Part shown: piece by piece, positions 37,097 to 46,142 of the stretch
Layout of the letters: the number at the start of each line of letters is the position of its first letter
Numbering within the stretch: position 1 is the first letter of the stretch
Assembly (NCBI GenBank): GCA_017408685.1
Contig: JAFQUE010000029.1
Span: forward strand, 1 to 46,142
Length of the DNA: 46,142 nucleotides
Direction: 5' to 3'
Source: Bacteroidaceae bacterium
GTDB lineage: Bacteria > Bacteroidota > Bacteroidia > Bacteroidales > Bacteroidaceae
Notes under the pieces: model-generated
Databases searched by the model: none
Told to the model about the DNA's origin: nothing
Seen by the model: only the letters and a program-made list of their open reading frames with translations
Made by a program: the position numbers and the translations under genes

Positions 37097-38611
37097 TTAG
37101 TTGGCCGAGGGCATTGTTACTTGGAACATCGAGCTGTGTGTGTGCTCGCGCAGCAGAATATCTTTCATCTTTTTAAGAATATCGGGATACTGTGATGCAA
37201 TGTTCTTGTCCTCGTGAACGTCGTTGGCAAGGTCGTAGAGGCTGCACTGTCCGTTCTGTACAACCATCTTCCAATTGCCCATACGCAGAGCCATCATATT
37301 CGTCTCGTGGAACTCCCAATAGAGAAATTCGTGTGCCTCTTGGTTGCCCTCGCCCAGAAGCGTGGGGGCAAATGAGAGACCGTCGAAATAGTCGTTCTTG
37401 AGGCTCTTGTTGCTGTAACGCTCGATGTAATTGTCGATGCCTGCAATGTCGCAGAATGTGGGCATAAGGTCGTAGAATGCCAGCTGATGGTCGTTCACTG
37501 TACCTGCCTCGACCTCTCCGGGCCACCAAGCGATGAAGGGCACGCGTATGCCACCCTCTGTGGTCGAGCGCTTTGTGCCGCGCAGCAGTTTCTCGGTGTT
37601 AAAATAGTCGGGGTCGGCGCCACCCTCGGTGTGGGGGCCGTTGTCGCTGGTGAAGATTACGAGTGTGTTCTTGTCGAAGCCTTTCTCTTTGAGCTTTTCA
37701 AGAATCTCGCCTACGTAGGCGTCCAGACGGGTTACCATTGCAGCAAATTGTTGGTGTCCGCAGTCGGTGGGGTTGTAGCGCGAGCCTGCGTCGCCGCCGT
37801 ATGTCCTCTCGGTGCAGAATGTGCCTTGATAGGCCTTGAAAATGCTATCCTCGGGCTGTGCAAGCTCGGCGTGGGGCAGTGTGTAGGTGAATATTCCGAA
37901 GAAGGGCTTGTCGGCTGTCTGTTTGTCAATCCACTGCATTGCACGTTGGTGGATAAGGTCGGCTGTGTAGTCCTTGCGGTTCTTGTAGTCCTCGCCGTGC
38001 ATTCCGTAGGCAATGTTGTTTTGCAGAAGCTCGCGGCGCACCTCGGTGTCGCCTGCCTCGCGGCTGTAGGCGTTGAGGAAATTGGGGTAGTAGAGGTGTG
38101 CTTGGAACTGGCACATATAGCCGTAGTACTCGTCTATTCCGCGCTTGTCGGGGGTTGATATTGAGCCTTCGTAGCCGCCTGCCCATTTACCGAACATTCC
38201 TGTTGTGTAGCCGTTGTCTTTCATAATCTCGGGCAGGATGATGTGGTTGGGGTCGTAGGGCTCCTGTCCTGTCTGCTGGGGGTCGGTTGTCTTGCCGTAG
38301 GTTACCGAGCCTATGCGATACTCTTTGTTTCCGCGCACTTTGGTGTGTCCTGTGTGCTGTCCTGTCATAAATGATGCGCGTGAGGGGGCGCTCACGGGAC
38401 TGCCTGCGTAGGCTTGTGTGAATCTCATTCCCTCGGCGGCCATACGGTCGAGATTGGGGGTGCTTATGTATTGCTGTCCGTAGCAACCAACGTCGGCGTA
38501 TCCGAGGTCGTCGCACATTATGTAAATGATATTGGGCTTTTGTGCCTCCTGTGCCTGTACTGTTGCCGAGGCAAGCAGTCCGCATCCGAAAAGAATTAGT
38601 TTGTTGTCCAT
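37097..38611 (-). CDS. S-type sulfatase, exported
   Basis: The 504-aa exported enzyme (signal peptide about 1-20) cleaves sulfate esters, probably from host or dietary glycans. The signature SAPSRASFMTG puts a Ser (residue 74) at the position converted to formylglycine, so it needs an anaerobic radical SAM sulfatase-maturating enzyme, not seen in this window. The metal ligands Asp34-Asp35 in IMCDDLGYADVGCYG and the later FTSDNGPHTEGG motif are present, so it looks active. The substrate subfamily cannot be fixed. It lies 44 bp downstream of a lectin-like gene on the same strand. Confidence 0.93.
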   Translation of the reverse strand: MDNKLILFGCGLLASATVQAQEAQKPNIIYIMCDDLGYADVGCYGQQYISTPNLDRMAAEGMRFTQAYAGSPVSAPSRASFMTGQHTGHTKVRGNKEYRIGSVTYGKTTDPQQTGQEPYDPNHIILPEIMKDNGYTTGMFGKWAGGYEGSISTPDKRGIDEYYGYMCQFQAHLYYPNFLNAYSREAGDTEVRRELLQNNIAYGMHGEDYKNRKDYTADLIHQRAMQWIDKQTADKPFFGIFTYTLPHAELAQPEDSIFKAYQGTFCTERTYGGDAGSRYNPTDCGHQQFAAMVTRLDAYVGEILEKLKEKGFDKNTLVIFTSDNGPHTEGGADPDYFNTEKLLRGTKRSTTEGGIRVPFIAWWPGEVEAGTVNDHQLAFYDLMPTFCDIAGIDNYIERYSNKSLKNDYFDGLSFAPTLLGEGNQEAHEFLYWEFHETNMMALRMGNWKMVVQNGQCSLYDLANDVHEDKNIASQYPDILKKMKDILLREHTHSSMFQVTMPSAN

Positions 38612-38655
38612 AATATTCCTTTTGTTTTTTTGTTCTTATTTATTGCTCGGCCGGG

Positions 38656-41124
38656 TTACTTTTTTATGTATATCTTGCAGTTTTTGTAGCCCTTGTCGGT
38701 GGTGATGTTCACGATATATACTCCCTCGCCGATGCCGTCGGTGGATATTGTGTTGCCTTTGCTCTTTGCTACAAGTGCTGCATCGGGTGTGTAGAGTGCC
38801 ATTTGCTCTATTGTGGCGCTGCTTGTCGCTACGATGCTGCGGCCCACCTGCTCGACGCTCACCGTCTCGCTTGTCTCGGGGGTGGCGATGCTTGCCGATG
38901 TTTCGTCGGTGTTGGGCGAGAAATAGGCTTTAAGCGCTACGTTGTGCTCAAGGGTGAATGTGTATTCGGCGTTGGTCGATACAATTACGCCCTCTTGACG
39001 CCAGCAGATGAATTTTGCGTTGCCGATGGTCTGGGCTGTTGCGGTGAGCTCGGTGCCGCGTGCGTAGCTGTCGGCCACTGTCGAGAGTGTCGCGGTGCCG
39101 CGCTTCTTGTCGTTGACGCTGACGCTTGCCGTGCGCTCGCTCTGTGCCTCGACGGCGCTTATCGTAAAGTCGTAAACGAATCCCTCAACGTCGTCCTCGG
39201 CAAGGTCGAGGCCGTTGCTGTTGATGCGTACGCGCATACGGCTCTGCTTTTGTGCGGCCCACTCGGGTACGCCGATTGTTGCCGATAGCTCTTTCCCGCT
39301 GATGCTCATTGCCTCGGTTGTCTCGAATATTCCGTCGCAATTCCAGTCGAAATAGCAGTTGGCGGTGAGGTCGGCGGCTGCGTTGTTCTTGAGCGTTGCG
39401 CTAACCTCGAAGCTCTTGCCGAGGGCAACAGCAGCCTTGTCGGCCGAGTAGAACAGATGCCACGTCGAGGGCTTTGCGCTTGTCTTATAGATAAGATTGT
39501 CGGGGGTATCCTCGCCTGCGACATTGAGCAGTGTCAGATAGTTGGCTCCGGCACGTCCGCAGGGGTTGTTGTAAATTTGGTTGTTGCGTGCATAGAGGCT
39601 GCGCAGACGGTTGAAGCGGAAGAGGCTCTCGCCGTCGATGTTCAGTGTGTCGCTGCCGCTTGTGAAGAAGAAATATCCGTCGTGCTCTTTGCTTGCCTGT
39701 ACTTTCCAGCGTGTATCGCTGCCCTCGGCTGCTGCAACGGCACCATTGACAATCCCTACTACTGTTGCGGGTTTTGCTGCCGATGCTATCTGCCAGCCGC
39801 TGCTGTTGTTTGTGCCCACAAAGTACCACTCTTGGTTGTTGTCGAATTGGTCGGCACTGCTCATTGCGAGTGTGCCCTCGCCGAGGGTTACGTTCTTTCC
39901 GCTCATCCCCTCGATATTGTAGCTTGTGCCTATTGAGCCTATGGCTGCGCTTGCGTCAAAGGGGCGAATCTCGTAGAGGTCCTCGGTCTCGACGAGTTTC
40001 CAATATGAACCTACGCGTGATGTGCCTGCCTGCCAAGTAATTACGTATGTCGAGGCTCCGTCCTTGTTCAGTGCACGGGGGCCTGCGCTCTCTTTGTCAT
40101 AGCTTGTGCAGTCGGTCGAGCTGAAATAGTGGCATCCCGCAATCTCGCCGCTCGTGGCCGATGTTTTAGCTACGTAATATTCGGTGGGAGTGTCGGTGGT
40201 GGTTATTCTTGATGCCGATGAGGGGGTCTTGTTGCAACTGCCAATGTAATTGCCTGTGGCTGTGTTTTTTATGTAGAAGCAATTATCTTTGTCGGTGGGG
40301 ATGAACATCCAGAATTGTGCCTTTGTAACATCGGCGCCCTCGACGGTCATATATCCGTCGGCATTCTCGGTTATGTAGTTTGTGCCTGTGTTTTTCCACT
40401 GTATGTAGTAGATTTTTCCTTCGCTGTCGTCGGGCTCGGGAGTGGGCTCGGGTTCGGGCTCAGGCTCAGGCTCGGGGTCGGGGTCGGTGGTTGTGCCGGC
40501 TGTGCTTAGTGTGATACCCGACAGGCCGAAGAAGCATCCTGCGTTTGCCGAGCCCTTTGTGATGGTCATTCTTACGACAATTGTGACCTCTGCCTCTACT
40601 GTGGCGTCGCTCTCTACCGTCCACACTTTGTGTACGTTGCCGCTCTCTCCGACGCCTGCTGCAATGTCAATGTCGTCGAGCCGGCCAAACTCGCTCAGCG
40701 CCTCGGCCGATGCTCCCTGCTCAAGGGCTACGTTCCATTGACGGGTAACACCGTCGCTGTTCTCTTGATAGTTGCTGCCGCCGTTAAGAGCGTGAATATC
40801 AAGGCCGATGCTATTGAATGTAAAGCCTGCGGGCACTCCGCTGATGCTCACTGTGAGCTCAATCGTGGGGTCGGTGTTGCCGTTGACATTGGGACACAAA
40901 ATAGTCTCGTTGATGGCATTGCCGCCGTTGGGCTTAAACTCGTGCGACGATTCAATCGTGGCCTTTGCCCCCTCGATAGGCGCTCCGTGAGCGTCGGCAA
41001 CATTGACTGTAACGCTGCCTGCATCTGTTCCCGTGCGGCTGAAGGTAAGTCCGATGCTCTGTGCCATAGATAGCTGTGTGGCGAGCATCAAAAATGTAAG
41101 TAATAAGAGGTGGATTCTTTTCAT
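38656..41124 (-). CDS. T9SS-exported lectin-like multidomain protein
   Basis: The 822-aa product has a signal peptide (about 1-22, LSMAQS). In order it contains an N-terminal beta-domain (about 25-205), a Pro/Glu linker (DPEPEPEPEPEPTPEPDD), a ricin/lectin-like region (about 230-550), a GEVED-type domain (about 565-665), an InlB-like repeat domain (about 680-745) and a C-terminal type IX secretion sorting domain ending in GVYIVNITTDKGYKNCKIYIKK. It is probably a surface glycan-binding or adhesion protein. The start is set at the Met before KRIHLLLLTF, since 20 upstream residues lack signal character. It is transcribed with the sulfatase downstream. Confidence 0.8.
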   Translation of the reverse strand: MKRIHLLLLTFLMLATQLSMAQSIGLTFSRTGTDAGSVTVNVADAHGAPIEGAKATIESSHEFKPNGGNAINETILCPNVNGNTDPTIELTVSISGVPAGFTFNSIGLDIHALNGGSNYQENSDGVTRQWNVALEQGASAEALSEFGRLDDIDIAAGVGESGNVHKVWTVESDATVEAEVTIVVRMTITKGSANAGCFFGLSGITLSTAGTTTDPDPEPEPEPEPEPTPEPDDSEGKIYYIQWKNTGTNYITENADGYMTVEGADVTKAQFWMFIPTDKDNCFYIKNTATGNYIGSCNKTPSSASRITTTDTPTEYYVAKTSATSGEIAGCHYFSSTDCTSYDKESAGPRALNKDGASTYVITWQAGTSRVGSYWKLVETEDLYEIRPFDASAAIGSIGTSYNIEGMSGKNVTLGEGTLAMSSADQFDNNQEWYFVGTNNSSGWQIASAAKPATVVGIVNGAVAAAEGSDTRWKVQASKEHDGYFFFTSGSDTLNIDGESLFRFNRLRSLYARNNQIYNNPCGRAGANYLTLLNVAGEDTPDNLIYKTSAKPSTWHLFYSADKAAVALGKSFEVSATLKNNAAADLTANCYFDWNCDGIFETTEAMSISGKELSATIGVPEWAAQKQSRMRVRINSNGLDLAEDDVEGFVYDFTISAVEAQSERTASVSVNDKKRGTATLSTVADSYARGTELTATAQTIGNAKFICWRQEGVIVSTNAEYTFTLEHNVALKAYFSPNTDETSASIATPETSETVSVEQVGRSIVATSSATIEQMALYTPDAALVAKSKGNTISTDGIGEGVYIVNITTDKGYKNCKIYIKK

Positions 41125-41181
41125 TTTATAAAAATTTAGATAATGAAACTTATATTTCTTTGAAGAAAAATCGGTTAATTG

Positions 41182-41213
41182 CAAAAATAATAAATTTTTG
41201 TCTAATATGCAAG
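41182..41213 (-). promoter_or_regulatory. Promoter of the lectin-sulfatase unit
   Basis: On the minus strand CTTG (41210-41213), a 20-bp spacer and TATTTTTG (41182-41189) approximate the consensus. The leader to the ATG is about 55 nt. Confidence 0.5.
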
Positions 41214-41632
41214 GCTCGCTTTATATTTTTCGTGGCCGTCGGGGTTGATGTTTTTTTGTTCGGGGCAAAGACCTGTGCAGCTTTTTTCTTCGCGGTGAAT
41301 GCAATTGAAATAATTGCCTGCAATCTGTTTTATTCTTCTTTTTTGCCGACTTTTATATATAGCACTGCCTATTCGTCCGATATATAATAAATAAGGTATA
41401 TAAGCACGAAAATCCTAAGACTGCCGGCCCCGTGCAGAAAATCATATAATATATAGTCGGTAATAAAAATCAATCGCTATTTGCACTCTTTTTTTTAGAT
41501 ACCCCCCCCTAATTTGTGAAAATAACAACTAAATAACCTTTTTTTCAGCCCTGTAAGCATATATTTTACGTCGATTTTTTAGGCAAACGACAAAAAATGG
41601 ATAAATAGTTTTTTCATTCGGAAAATAATATC

Positions 41633-41640
41633 TATCTTTG
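41633..41640 (+). promoter_or_regulatory. -7 box of the str operon
   Basis: TATCTTTG lies 77 bp upstream of the rpsL ATG. The -33 region is T-rich without a clear TTTG. Confidence 0.65.
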
Positions 41641-41717
41641 CAAGCCAAAATGCGCGAAAGTGCAAACTAATGTAGTAATTACTTAAAAAATAATATATAA
41701 CTAAAAAAATTATCAAA

Positions 41718-42098
41718 ATGCCTACAATTCAGCAATTAGTAAGAAAAGGCAGGGAAGTATTGGTAGAGAAGAGCAAGTCGCCCGCGCTTGACAATTGTCC
41801 TCAGCGTCGTGGCGTATGTGTTCGTGTTTACACAACTACTCCCAAGAAGCCTAACTCTGCAATGAGAAAAGTAGCTCGTGTTCGCTTGACGAACCAGAAG
41901 GAGGTTAACTCTTACATTCCCGGTGAGGGCCATAACCTTCAGGAGCACTCAATCGTACTTGTACGTGGTGGTCGTGTAAAAGACCTTCCCGGTGTACGCT
42001 ATCACATCATTCGTGGTACATTGGATACCGCAGGTGTTGCCAACCGTACACAGCGTCGTTCAAAGTATGGTGCAAAGCGTCCTAAAGCTAAGAAGTAA
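41718..42098 (+). CDS. rpsL: 30S ribosomal protein S12
   Basis: S12 sits at the decoding centre of the 30S subunit. The 126-aa product has the full family pattern, with [11 protein letters not shown] at the start, [19 protein letters not shown] and the loop [29 protein letters not shown]. The Lys residues linked to streptomycin resistance when mutated look wild type. It is the first gene of the str cluster, with an unusually long gap of 188 bp before rpsG. Confidence 0.98.
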   Translation: MPTIQQLVRKGREVLVEKSKSPALDNCPQRRGVCVRVYTTTPKKPNSAMRKVARVRLTNQKEVNSYIPGEGHNLQEHSIVLVRGGRVKDLPGVRYHIIRGTLDTAGVANRTQRRSKYGAKRPKAKK

Positions 42099-42286
42099 TT
42101 CATTGCATTTGGTAAAGCCTTAAGACAAGGGTAACAGGCTTTTAAAAATAAAGTTTTCCCTTGAAAGACATATTTTAATTAACCGTTTTGGTTTGTTGGA
42201 AAGTTATAAAGGTTGAGTAAATGCCTCGGTGGAGGCGTTGAAGAATTGCAATAACGCAACCCCAAACAAAACATTGAATTTTCAAA
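42099..42286 (+). promoter_or_regulatory. Structured rpsL-rpsG intercistronic region
   Basis: The gap of 188 nt contains a GCCTC/GAGGC hairpin (42223-42227/42232-42236). It is flanked by segments that can pair imperfectly (around 42185-42200, GTTTTGGTTTG, against about 42255-42275, ACCCCAAACAAAAC). This may be a control site for S7 translation, as known at the same place in E. coli, or a processing site. No terminator is evident. Confidence 0.4.
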
Positions 42287-42763
42287 ATGAGAAAAGCAAA
42301 ACCAAAAAAACGCGTGGTCCTGCCGGATCCCGTTTACAACGATCAGATGGTATCTAAGTTCGTTAACCACCTGATGTATGACGGAAAAAAGAACGTATCG
42401 TACACAATTTTCTACGGTGCTCTTGAGCTTGTTGCTAACAAAATGAAGAACGAGGAGAAGACCGCGCTCGAAATTTGGAAGCAGGCTCTTGAGAACATCA
42501 CTCCCAAAGTAGAGGTTAAGTCGCGCCGTATCGGTGGTGCCACTTTCCAAGTTCCTACTGAAATTCGTCCCGACCGTAAAGAGTCAATCTCAATGAAGAA
42601 TATGATTCTCTTCGCACGCAAGCGTGGTGGCAAGTCAATGTCCGAGAAGCTCTGCAACGAGATTATGGATGCCTACAACAATCAGGGTGGTGCTTTCAAA
42701 CGTAAGGAGGATATGCACCGTATGGCCGAGGCTAACCGTGCATTTGCACATTTCCGTTTCTAA
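42287..42763 (+). CDS. rpsG: 30S ribosomal protein S7
   Basis: S7 binds the 3' major domain of 16S rRNA and starts assembly of the 30S head. The 158-aa product has the typical [17 protein letters not shown] start, VARFVNHLM-like [31 protein letters not shown] and the C-terminal [12 protein letters not shown]. The length is normal. fusA starts 19 bp downstream. Confidence 0.98.
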   Translation: MRKAKPKKRVVLPDPVYNDQMVSKFVNHLMYDGKKNVSYTIFYGALELVANKMKNEEKTALEIWKQALENITPKVEVKSRRIGGATFQVPTEIRPDRKESISMKNMILFARKRGGKSMSEKLCNEIMDAYNNQGGAFKRKEDMHRMAEANRAFAHFRF

Positions 42764-42782
42764 TCCGTAATAGTATAAGAAA

Positions 42783-44876
42783 ATGGCAAACGATCTTCAA
42801 TTTACCCGTAATATCGGTATTAGTGCTCACATCGATGCCGGTAAGACTACTACATCGGAGCGTATATTGTACTACACAGGTCTTTCGCACAAGATTGGTG
42901 AGGTGCACGATGGTGCAGCTACAATGGACTGGATGGAGCAAGAGCAGGAGCGTGGTATCACAATTACTTCGGCCGCTACAACTACATTCTGGACTTGGAA
43001 GAACCAGCAGTATAAATTTAACTTGATTGATACTCCGGGACACGTTGACTTTACAGCCGAGGTTGAGCGTTCGCTTCGCGTGCTCGACGGCGCCATCGCT
43101 GCATTCTGCGCAGTAGGTGGTGTTGAGCCTCAGTCCGAGACTGTATGGCGTCAGGCTGACAAGTACAATGTACCCCGTATCGCATACGTCAACAAGATGG
43201 ACCGCTCGGGTGCCGACTATTTCTCGGTAATGCGCCAGATGAAAGAGATTCTTGGTGCGAACCCCTGCCCCGTAACAATTCCCATTGGTGCCGAGGAGAC
43301 ATTCAAGGGTGTTGTTGACCTTATCAGAATGAAGGCACTTGTATATGCCGATGGCAATCTCGACTACGAGGTTCGCGATATTCCCGCCGAGCTCGTTGAC
43401 GAGGCCAACCAATGGCGCGAGCACCTTCTTGAGAAGGCTGCCGATTTTGACGAGGAGTTGATGATGAAGGTTCTCGACGACCCCGATTCAATCACCGAGG
43501 AGGAGCTCATCGCAGCAATCCGTAAGGGTACCCTCGCAATGGAGATTACTCCTATGACTTGCGGTTCTTCGTTCAAGAACAAGGGTGTTCAGCCTCTGCT
43601 CGACTTTGTTTGTGCATTCCTTCCCTCGCCTCTGGATACAGCCGCTGTTGAGGGTGTTAACCCCAAGACCGACGAGACCGAGGTGCGTCGTCCCAGCGTA
43701 GATGACAAAACATCTGCTCTTGTGTTCAAGATTGCCACAAACCCTTTCGTAGGTCGTCTTATCTACGTACGCGTTTACTCGGGTAAGCTCGAGTCGGGTT
43801 CATACATCTTCGACACACGTTCGGGTCGCAAGGAGCGTATCTCACGTATGTTCCAGATGCACTCGAACAAACAGAACCCCATCGACGTTCTTCCCGCAGG
43901 TGATATAGGCGCCGTAATCGGCCTTAAGGATGTTCGCACAGGTGATACACTTTGCGACGAGGACGGCCCCATCGTACTTGAGTCTATGGACTTCCCCGAT
44001 CCCGTTATCTCGATAGCGGTTGAACCCAAGACACAGAAAGACCTTGACAAGCTCGCCAACGGCCTTGCCAAGCTCGCCGAGGAGGATCCCACATTTACCG
44101 TTAAAACCGATGAGCAGTCGGGTCAGACAATTATCTCGGGTATGGGTGAGCTTCACCTCGAGATTATCATCGACCGTCTGAAACGCGAGTTTAATGTAGA
44201 GTGTAATCAGGGACGTCCTCAGGTTAGCTACAAAGAGGCTATCACAGAGACCGTACAGGTTGACGAGACCTACAAGAAGCAGACCGGTGGTAAGGGTAAA
44301 TACGCCAAGATTCTCGTAACAGTCGGTCCCGCCGACGAGGACTTCAAAGAGGGCGGCCTTCAGTTCCTCAACGAGGTTAAGGGTGGTAACGTACCCAAGG
44401 AGTTTATCCCCTCGGTACAGAAGGGCTTCCAGAGCGCACTCAAGTCAGGTGTACTCGCAGGTTATCCTATGGACAGCCTCAAGGTAGTGCTTCTCGACGG
44501 TGGCTATCACCCCGTTGACTCTGACCAGCTCTCGTTCGAGGTTTGTGCAATTCAGGCATACAAGAACGCCTGCCTCAAGGCCAACCCCGTGCTTCTTGAG
44601 CCCGTGATGCGTCTCGAAGTAGTAACTCCCGAGGAGAGTATGGGTGATGTAATTGCCGACCTCAACAAACGTCGCGGTCTTGTACAGGGCTTCGAGACAA
44701 GCCGTACCGGTGCCCGCATCGTAAAGGCAATGGTTCCTCTGGCCGAGATGTTCGGTTACGTAACATCGTTGCGTACAATCACCTCGGGTCGTGCAACATC
44801 GTCAATGGTTTACGACCACCACGAGCAGCTGAGCGCTTCAATCACAAAGACAATCCTTGAAGAGCTTAAAAAGTAA
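42783..44876 (+). CDS. fusA: Elongation factor G
   Basis: EF-G drives ribosomal translocation using GTP. The 697-aa product has all five domains: G1 [10 protein letters not shown], the switch region [21 protein letters not shown], the NKMD-type [10 protein letters not shown], then domain II, domain III ([18 protein letters not shown]), domain IV ([17 protein letters not shown]) and domain V ([20 protein letters not shown]). The catalytic His of DTPGH is present, so it is a canonical GTP-dependent EF-G, not the GTPase-silent paralogue known in some Bacteroides. Its place between rpsG and rpsJ is standard. Confidence 0.98.
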   Translation: MANDLQFTRNIGISAHIDAGKTTTSERILYYTGLSHKIGEVHDGAATMDWMEQEQERGITITSAATTTFWTWKNQQYKFNLIDTPGHVDFTAEVERSLRVLDGAIAAFCAVGGVEPQSETVWRQADKYNVPRIAYVNKMDRSGADYFSVMRQMKEILGANPCPVTIPIGAEETFKGVVDLIRMKALVYADGNLDYEVRDIPAELVDEANQWREHLLEKAADFDEELMMKVLDDPDSITEEELIAAIRKGTLAMEITPMTCGSSFKNKGVQPLLDFVCAFLPSPLDTAAVEGVNPKTDETEVRRPSVDDKTSALVFKIATNPFVGRLIYVRVYSGKLESGSYIFDTRSGRKERISRMFQMHSNKQNPIDVLPAGDIGAVIGLKDVRTGDTLCDEDGPIVLESMDFPDPVISIAVEPKTQKDLDKLANGLAKLAEEDPTFTVKTDEQSGQTIISGMGELHLEIIIDRLKREFNVECNQGRPQVSYKEAITETVQVDETYKKQTGGKGKYAKILVTVGPADEDFKEGGLQFLNEVKGGNVPKEFIPSVQKGFQSALKSGVLAGYPMDSLKVVLLDGGYHPVDSDQLSFEVCAIQAYKNACLKANPVLLEPVMRLEVVTPEESMGDVIADLNKRRGLVQGFETSRTGARIVKAMVPLAEMFGYVTSLRTITSGRATSSMVYDHHEQLSASITKTILEELKK

Positions 44877-44883
44877 ATAAAAA

Positions 44884-44919
44884 GCCTGTCGGTTAGCGAA
44901 TGACTCTTAACCGACAGGC
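44884..44919 (+). promoter_or_regulatory. Hairpin between fusA and rpsJ
   Basis: A 12-bp perfect stem (44884-44895/44908-44919) with a 12-nt loop starts 7 bp after the fusA stop. No T-run follows, so it is more likely a partial terminator, attenuator or processing site than a full stop. rpsJ starts 32 bp later. Confidence 0.55.
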
Positions 44920-44951
44920 AATTATAAATAATATTAACCAAAAAAAGAGAA

Positions 44952-45257
44952 ATGAGTCAGAAAATCAGAATCAAACTCAAGGCTTACGACCACAACCTCG
45001 TTGACAAGTCAGCCGAGAAAATCGTTAAGACAGTGAAGGCAACAGGTGCAATCGTTAGCGGTCCCATACCCTTGCCCACACACAAACGTATCTTTACAGT
45101 AAACCGTTCGACATTTGTAAACAAGAAGTCTCGCGAGCAATTCCAGCTCTCTTCATTCAAGAGACTCATCGACATTTACAGCTCGACAGCAAAGACAGTT
45201 GATGCTCTTATGAAGCTCGAGTTGCCCAGCGGTGTAGAGGTAGAAATCAAAGTCTAA
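44952..45257 (+). CDS. rpsJ: 30S ribosomal protein S10
   Basis: S10 is a 30S head protein and NusG/NusB partner. The 101-aa product has the conserved [50 protein letters not shown] and the ending [11 protein letters not shown]. It opens the S10 cluster. rplC follows after 43 bp. Confidence 0.98.
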   Translation: MSQKIRIKLKAYDHNLVDKSAEKIVKTVKATGAIVSGPIPLPTHKRIFTVNRSTFVNKKSREQFQLSSFKRLIDIYSSTAKTVDALMKLELPSGVEVEIKV

Positions 45258-45300
45258 TTAAACAAAGAACATTATTAACCACAATTAAATCAAAACTGAA

Positions 45301-45918
45301 ATGCCAGGATTATTAGGAAAAAAAATCGGAATGATGTCCGTTTTCGGTGCCGATGGTAAGAATATTCCATGCACTGTTATCGAAGCAGGTCCTTGCGCAG
45401 TTACACAGGTAAAAACTGTTGAGAAGGATGGTTATGCAGCAGTACAGGTAGGTTTCGAGGATCAGAAAGAGAGCCGCGTAAACCAGCCCCTTGCAGGCCA
45501 CTTCAAGAAAGCAGGTGTAACTCCCAAGAGACACTTGGCCGAGTTCAAGGATTTTGATACAGAGCTCAACTTGGGCGATGTTATCACAGTTGACCTCTTT
45601 GCTGATTCGGTTTATGTAACCGTAATCGGTACTTCTAAGGGAAAAGGTTTCCAGGGTGTTGTAAAGCGCCACAACTTTGGTGGTGTAGGTCAGGCTACTC
45701 ACGGTCAGCACAACCGCGCTCGCAAGCCGGGTTCAATTGGTGCTTGTTCTTATCCTGCAAAGGTGTTCAAAGGCCTTCGTATGGGTGGACAGATGGGTAA
45801 CGCACGTGTTACAACACACAACCTACAGGTGTTAAAAGTGATACCTGAGCACAACCTTTTGGTAATAAAAGGCTCTGTTCCGGGTTACAATGGTTCAATC
45901 GTAATTGTAGAGAAATAA
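45301..45918 (+). CDS. rplC: 50S ribosomal protein L3
   Basis: L3 is an early-assembly 23S rRNA-binding protein near the peptidyl-transferase centre. The 205-aa product has [40 protein letters not shown] and the Gln-containing loop [12 protein letters not shown], then [27 protein letters not shown]. Its stop overlaps the rplD start by one base. Confidence 0.98.
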   Translation: MPGLLGKKIGMMSVFGADGKNIPCTVIEAGPCAVTQVKTVEKDGYAAVQVGFEDQKESRVNQPLAGHFKKAGVTPKRHLAEFKDFDTELNLGDVITVDLFADSVYVTVIGTSKGKGFQGVVKRHNFGGVGQATHGQHNRARKPGSIGACSYPAKVFKGLRMGGQMGNARVTTHNLQVLKVIPEHNLLVIKGSVPGYNGSIVIVEK

Positions 45919-46142
45919 TGGAACTCAGCGTATTAAATATAAAGGGTGAAAACACCGGAAGAAAGGTAACTCTCAACGAGTCTATCTTCGGCATCGAGCC
46001 TAACGAGCACGTAGTTTACTTGGACGTTAGACAATATCTTGCCAACCATCGTCAGGGTACCCATAAGTCAAAAGAGAGAAGCGAGATTTCAGGTTCTACA
46101 CGCAAGCTCGGCCGTCAGAAGGGCGGTGGTGGCGCTCGTCGT
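45918..46142 (+). CDS. rplD: 50S ribosomal protein L4 (5' part)
   Basis: The first 75 codons of L4 run off the window end. The sequence [20 protein letters not shown] followed by [43 protein letters not shown] matches the L4 N-terminal region that contacts 23S rRNA. The ATG overlaps the L3 stop (TAATG), so translation is coupled. Confidence 0.95.
   Translation, partial: MELSVLNIKGENTGRKVTLNESIFGIEPNEHVVYLDVRQYLANHRQGTHKSKERSEISGSTRKLGRQKGGGGARR

Larger units (their letters stand above)
41125..41717. other. Divergent AT-rich intergenic region
   Basis: About 590 bp lie between the lectin-like gene and rpsL. A minus-strand promoter lies at 41182-41213 and a plus-strand -7 box at 41633-41640. 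Between them is AT-rich DNA with a run of eight T at about 41489-41496 and a run of eight C at 41502-41509. No gene is supported. Confidence 0.65.

Noticed and set aside
37487-38158. Plus-strand 223-codon frame
   Set aside because: It is antisense to the sulfatase and compositionally a shadow frame.
41489-41509. Phase-variable homopolymer (T8 and C8) affecting a gene
   Set aside because: The tracts lie over 120 bp from both promoters and in no reading frame, so slippage would have no evident effect.
42783-44876. GTPase-silent EF-G2 as known in Bacteroides
   Set aside because: All G-domain motifs, including DTPGH, are intact and the gene sits in the str operon, so it is the canonical fusA.

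Overview
The window is chromosomal DNA of a member of the Bacteroidota, most likely the order Bacteroidales. The evidence is promoters of the TTTG-N19/20-TAnnTTTG type, a eukaryote-like glycyl-tRNA synthetase, SecA with an N-terminal insertion, GH110 alpha-galactosidase, DUF4105, DUF3316 and DUF3467 proteins, and a type IX secretion C-terminal domain. Family and genus cannot be fixed from the sequence alone.

Left part (1-28.0 kb). After a 0.65 kb non-coding stretch with a 33-bp tandem repeat comes a minus-strand pair: a GH110 exo-alpha-galactosidase translationally coupled to a large RluA pseudouridine synthase. Next are a plus-strand surface-type protein with NPCBM-like repeats, secA with a small acidic companion gene, and a five-gene drug-efflux operon (TetR regulator, TolC, lipoprotein adaptor, RND pump, PII-like protein). 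A convergent minus-strand pair encodes a DUF4105 membrane protein and an alkaline-phosphatase-fold protein that has lost its catalytic and metal-binding residues. A plus-strand envelope cluster follows: coaX, an outer-membrane protein, a TPR protein, lptC, a CorC/HlyC-type protein and a PpiD-like periplasmic chaperone.

Junction (28.0-29.3 kb). This stretch holds a HigB/HigA-type toxin-antitoxin pair, an unrecognised small ORF, the C-terminal remnant of a recombinase, and a tRNA-Leu(UAG) gene whose 3' end overlaps the remnant.

Right part (29.3-46.1 kb). A minus-strand operon holds parC (topoisomerase IV subunit A), a DUF3316 protein and an S41 peptidase lipoprotein. On the plus strand are glyS and a coupled FKBP lipoprotein, then a DUF3467 gene. 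A minus-strand pair encodes a T9SS-exported lectin-like protein and an S-type sulfatase. The window ends in the ribosomal str/S10 cluster: rpsL, rpsG, fusA, rpsJ, rplC and the start of rplD.

The strongest unexpected signals are these. The tetranucleotide AGCT is about tenfold depleted across the first 28 kb but occurs at normal frequency in the right part, with the change at the recombinase/tRNA junction; this means either two source genomes or a major acquisition. The phosphatase-fold protein is a pseudoenzyme. A glycine/alanine-rich hydrophobic block is inserted into one NPCBM-like repeat. Large perfect palindromes lie inside the lptC reading frame and between the RND pump and PII-like genes. 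Two MITE-like elements share AGAAGCTGTT ends.
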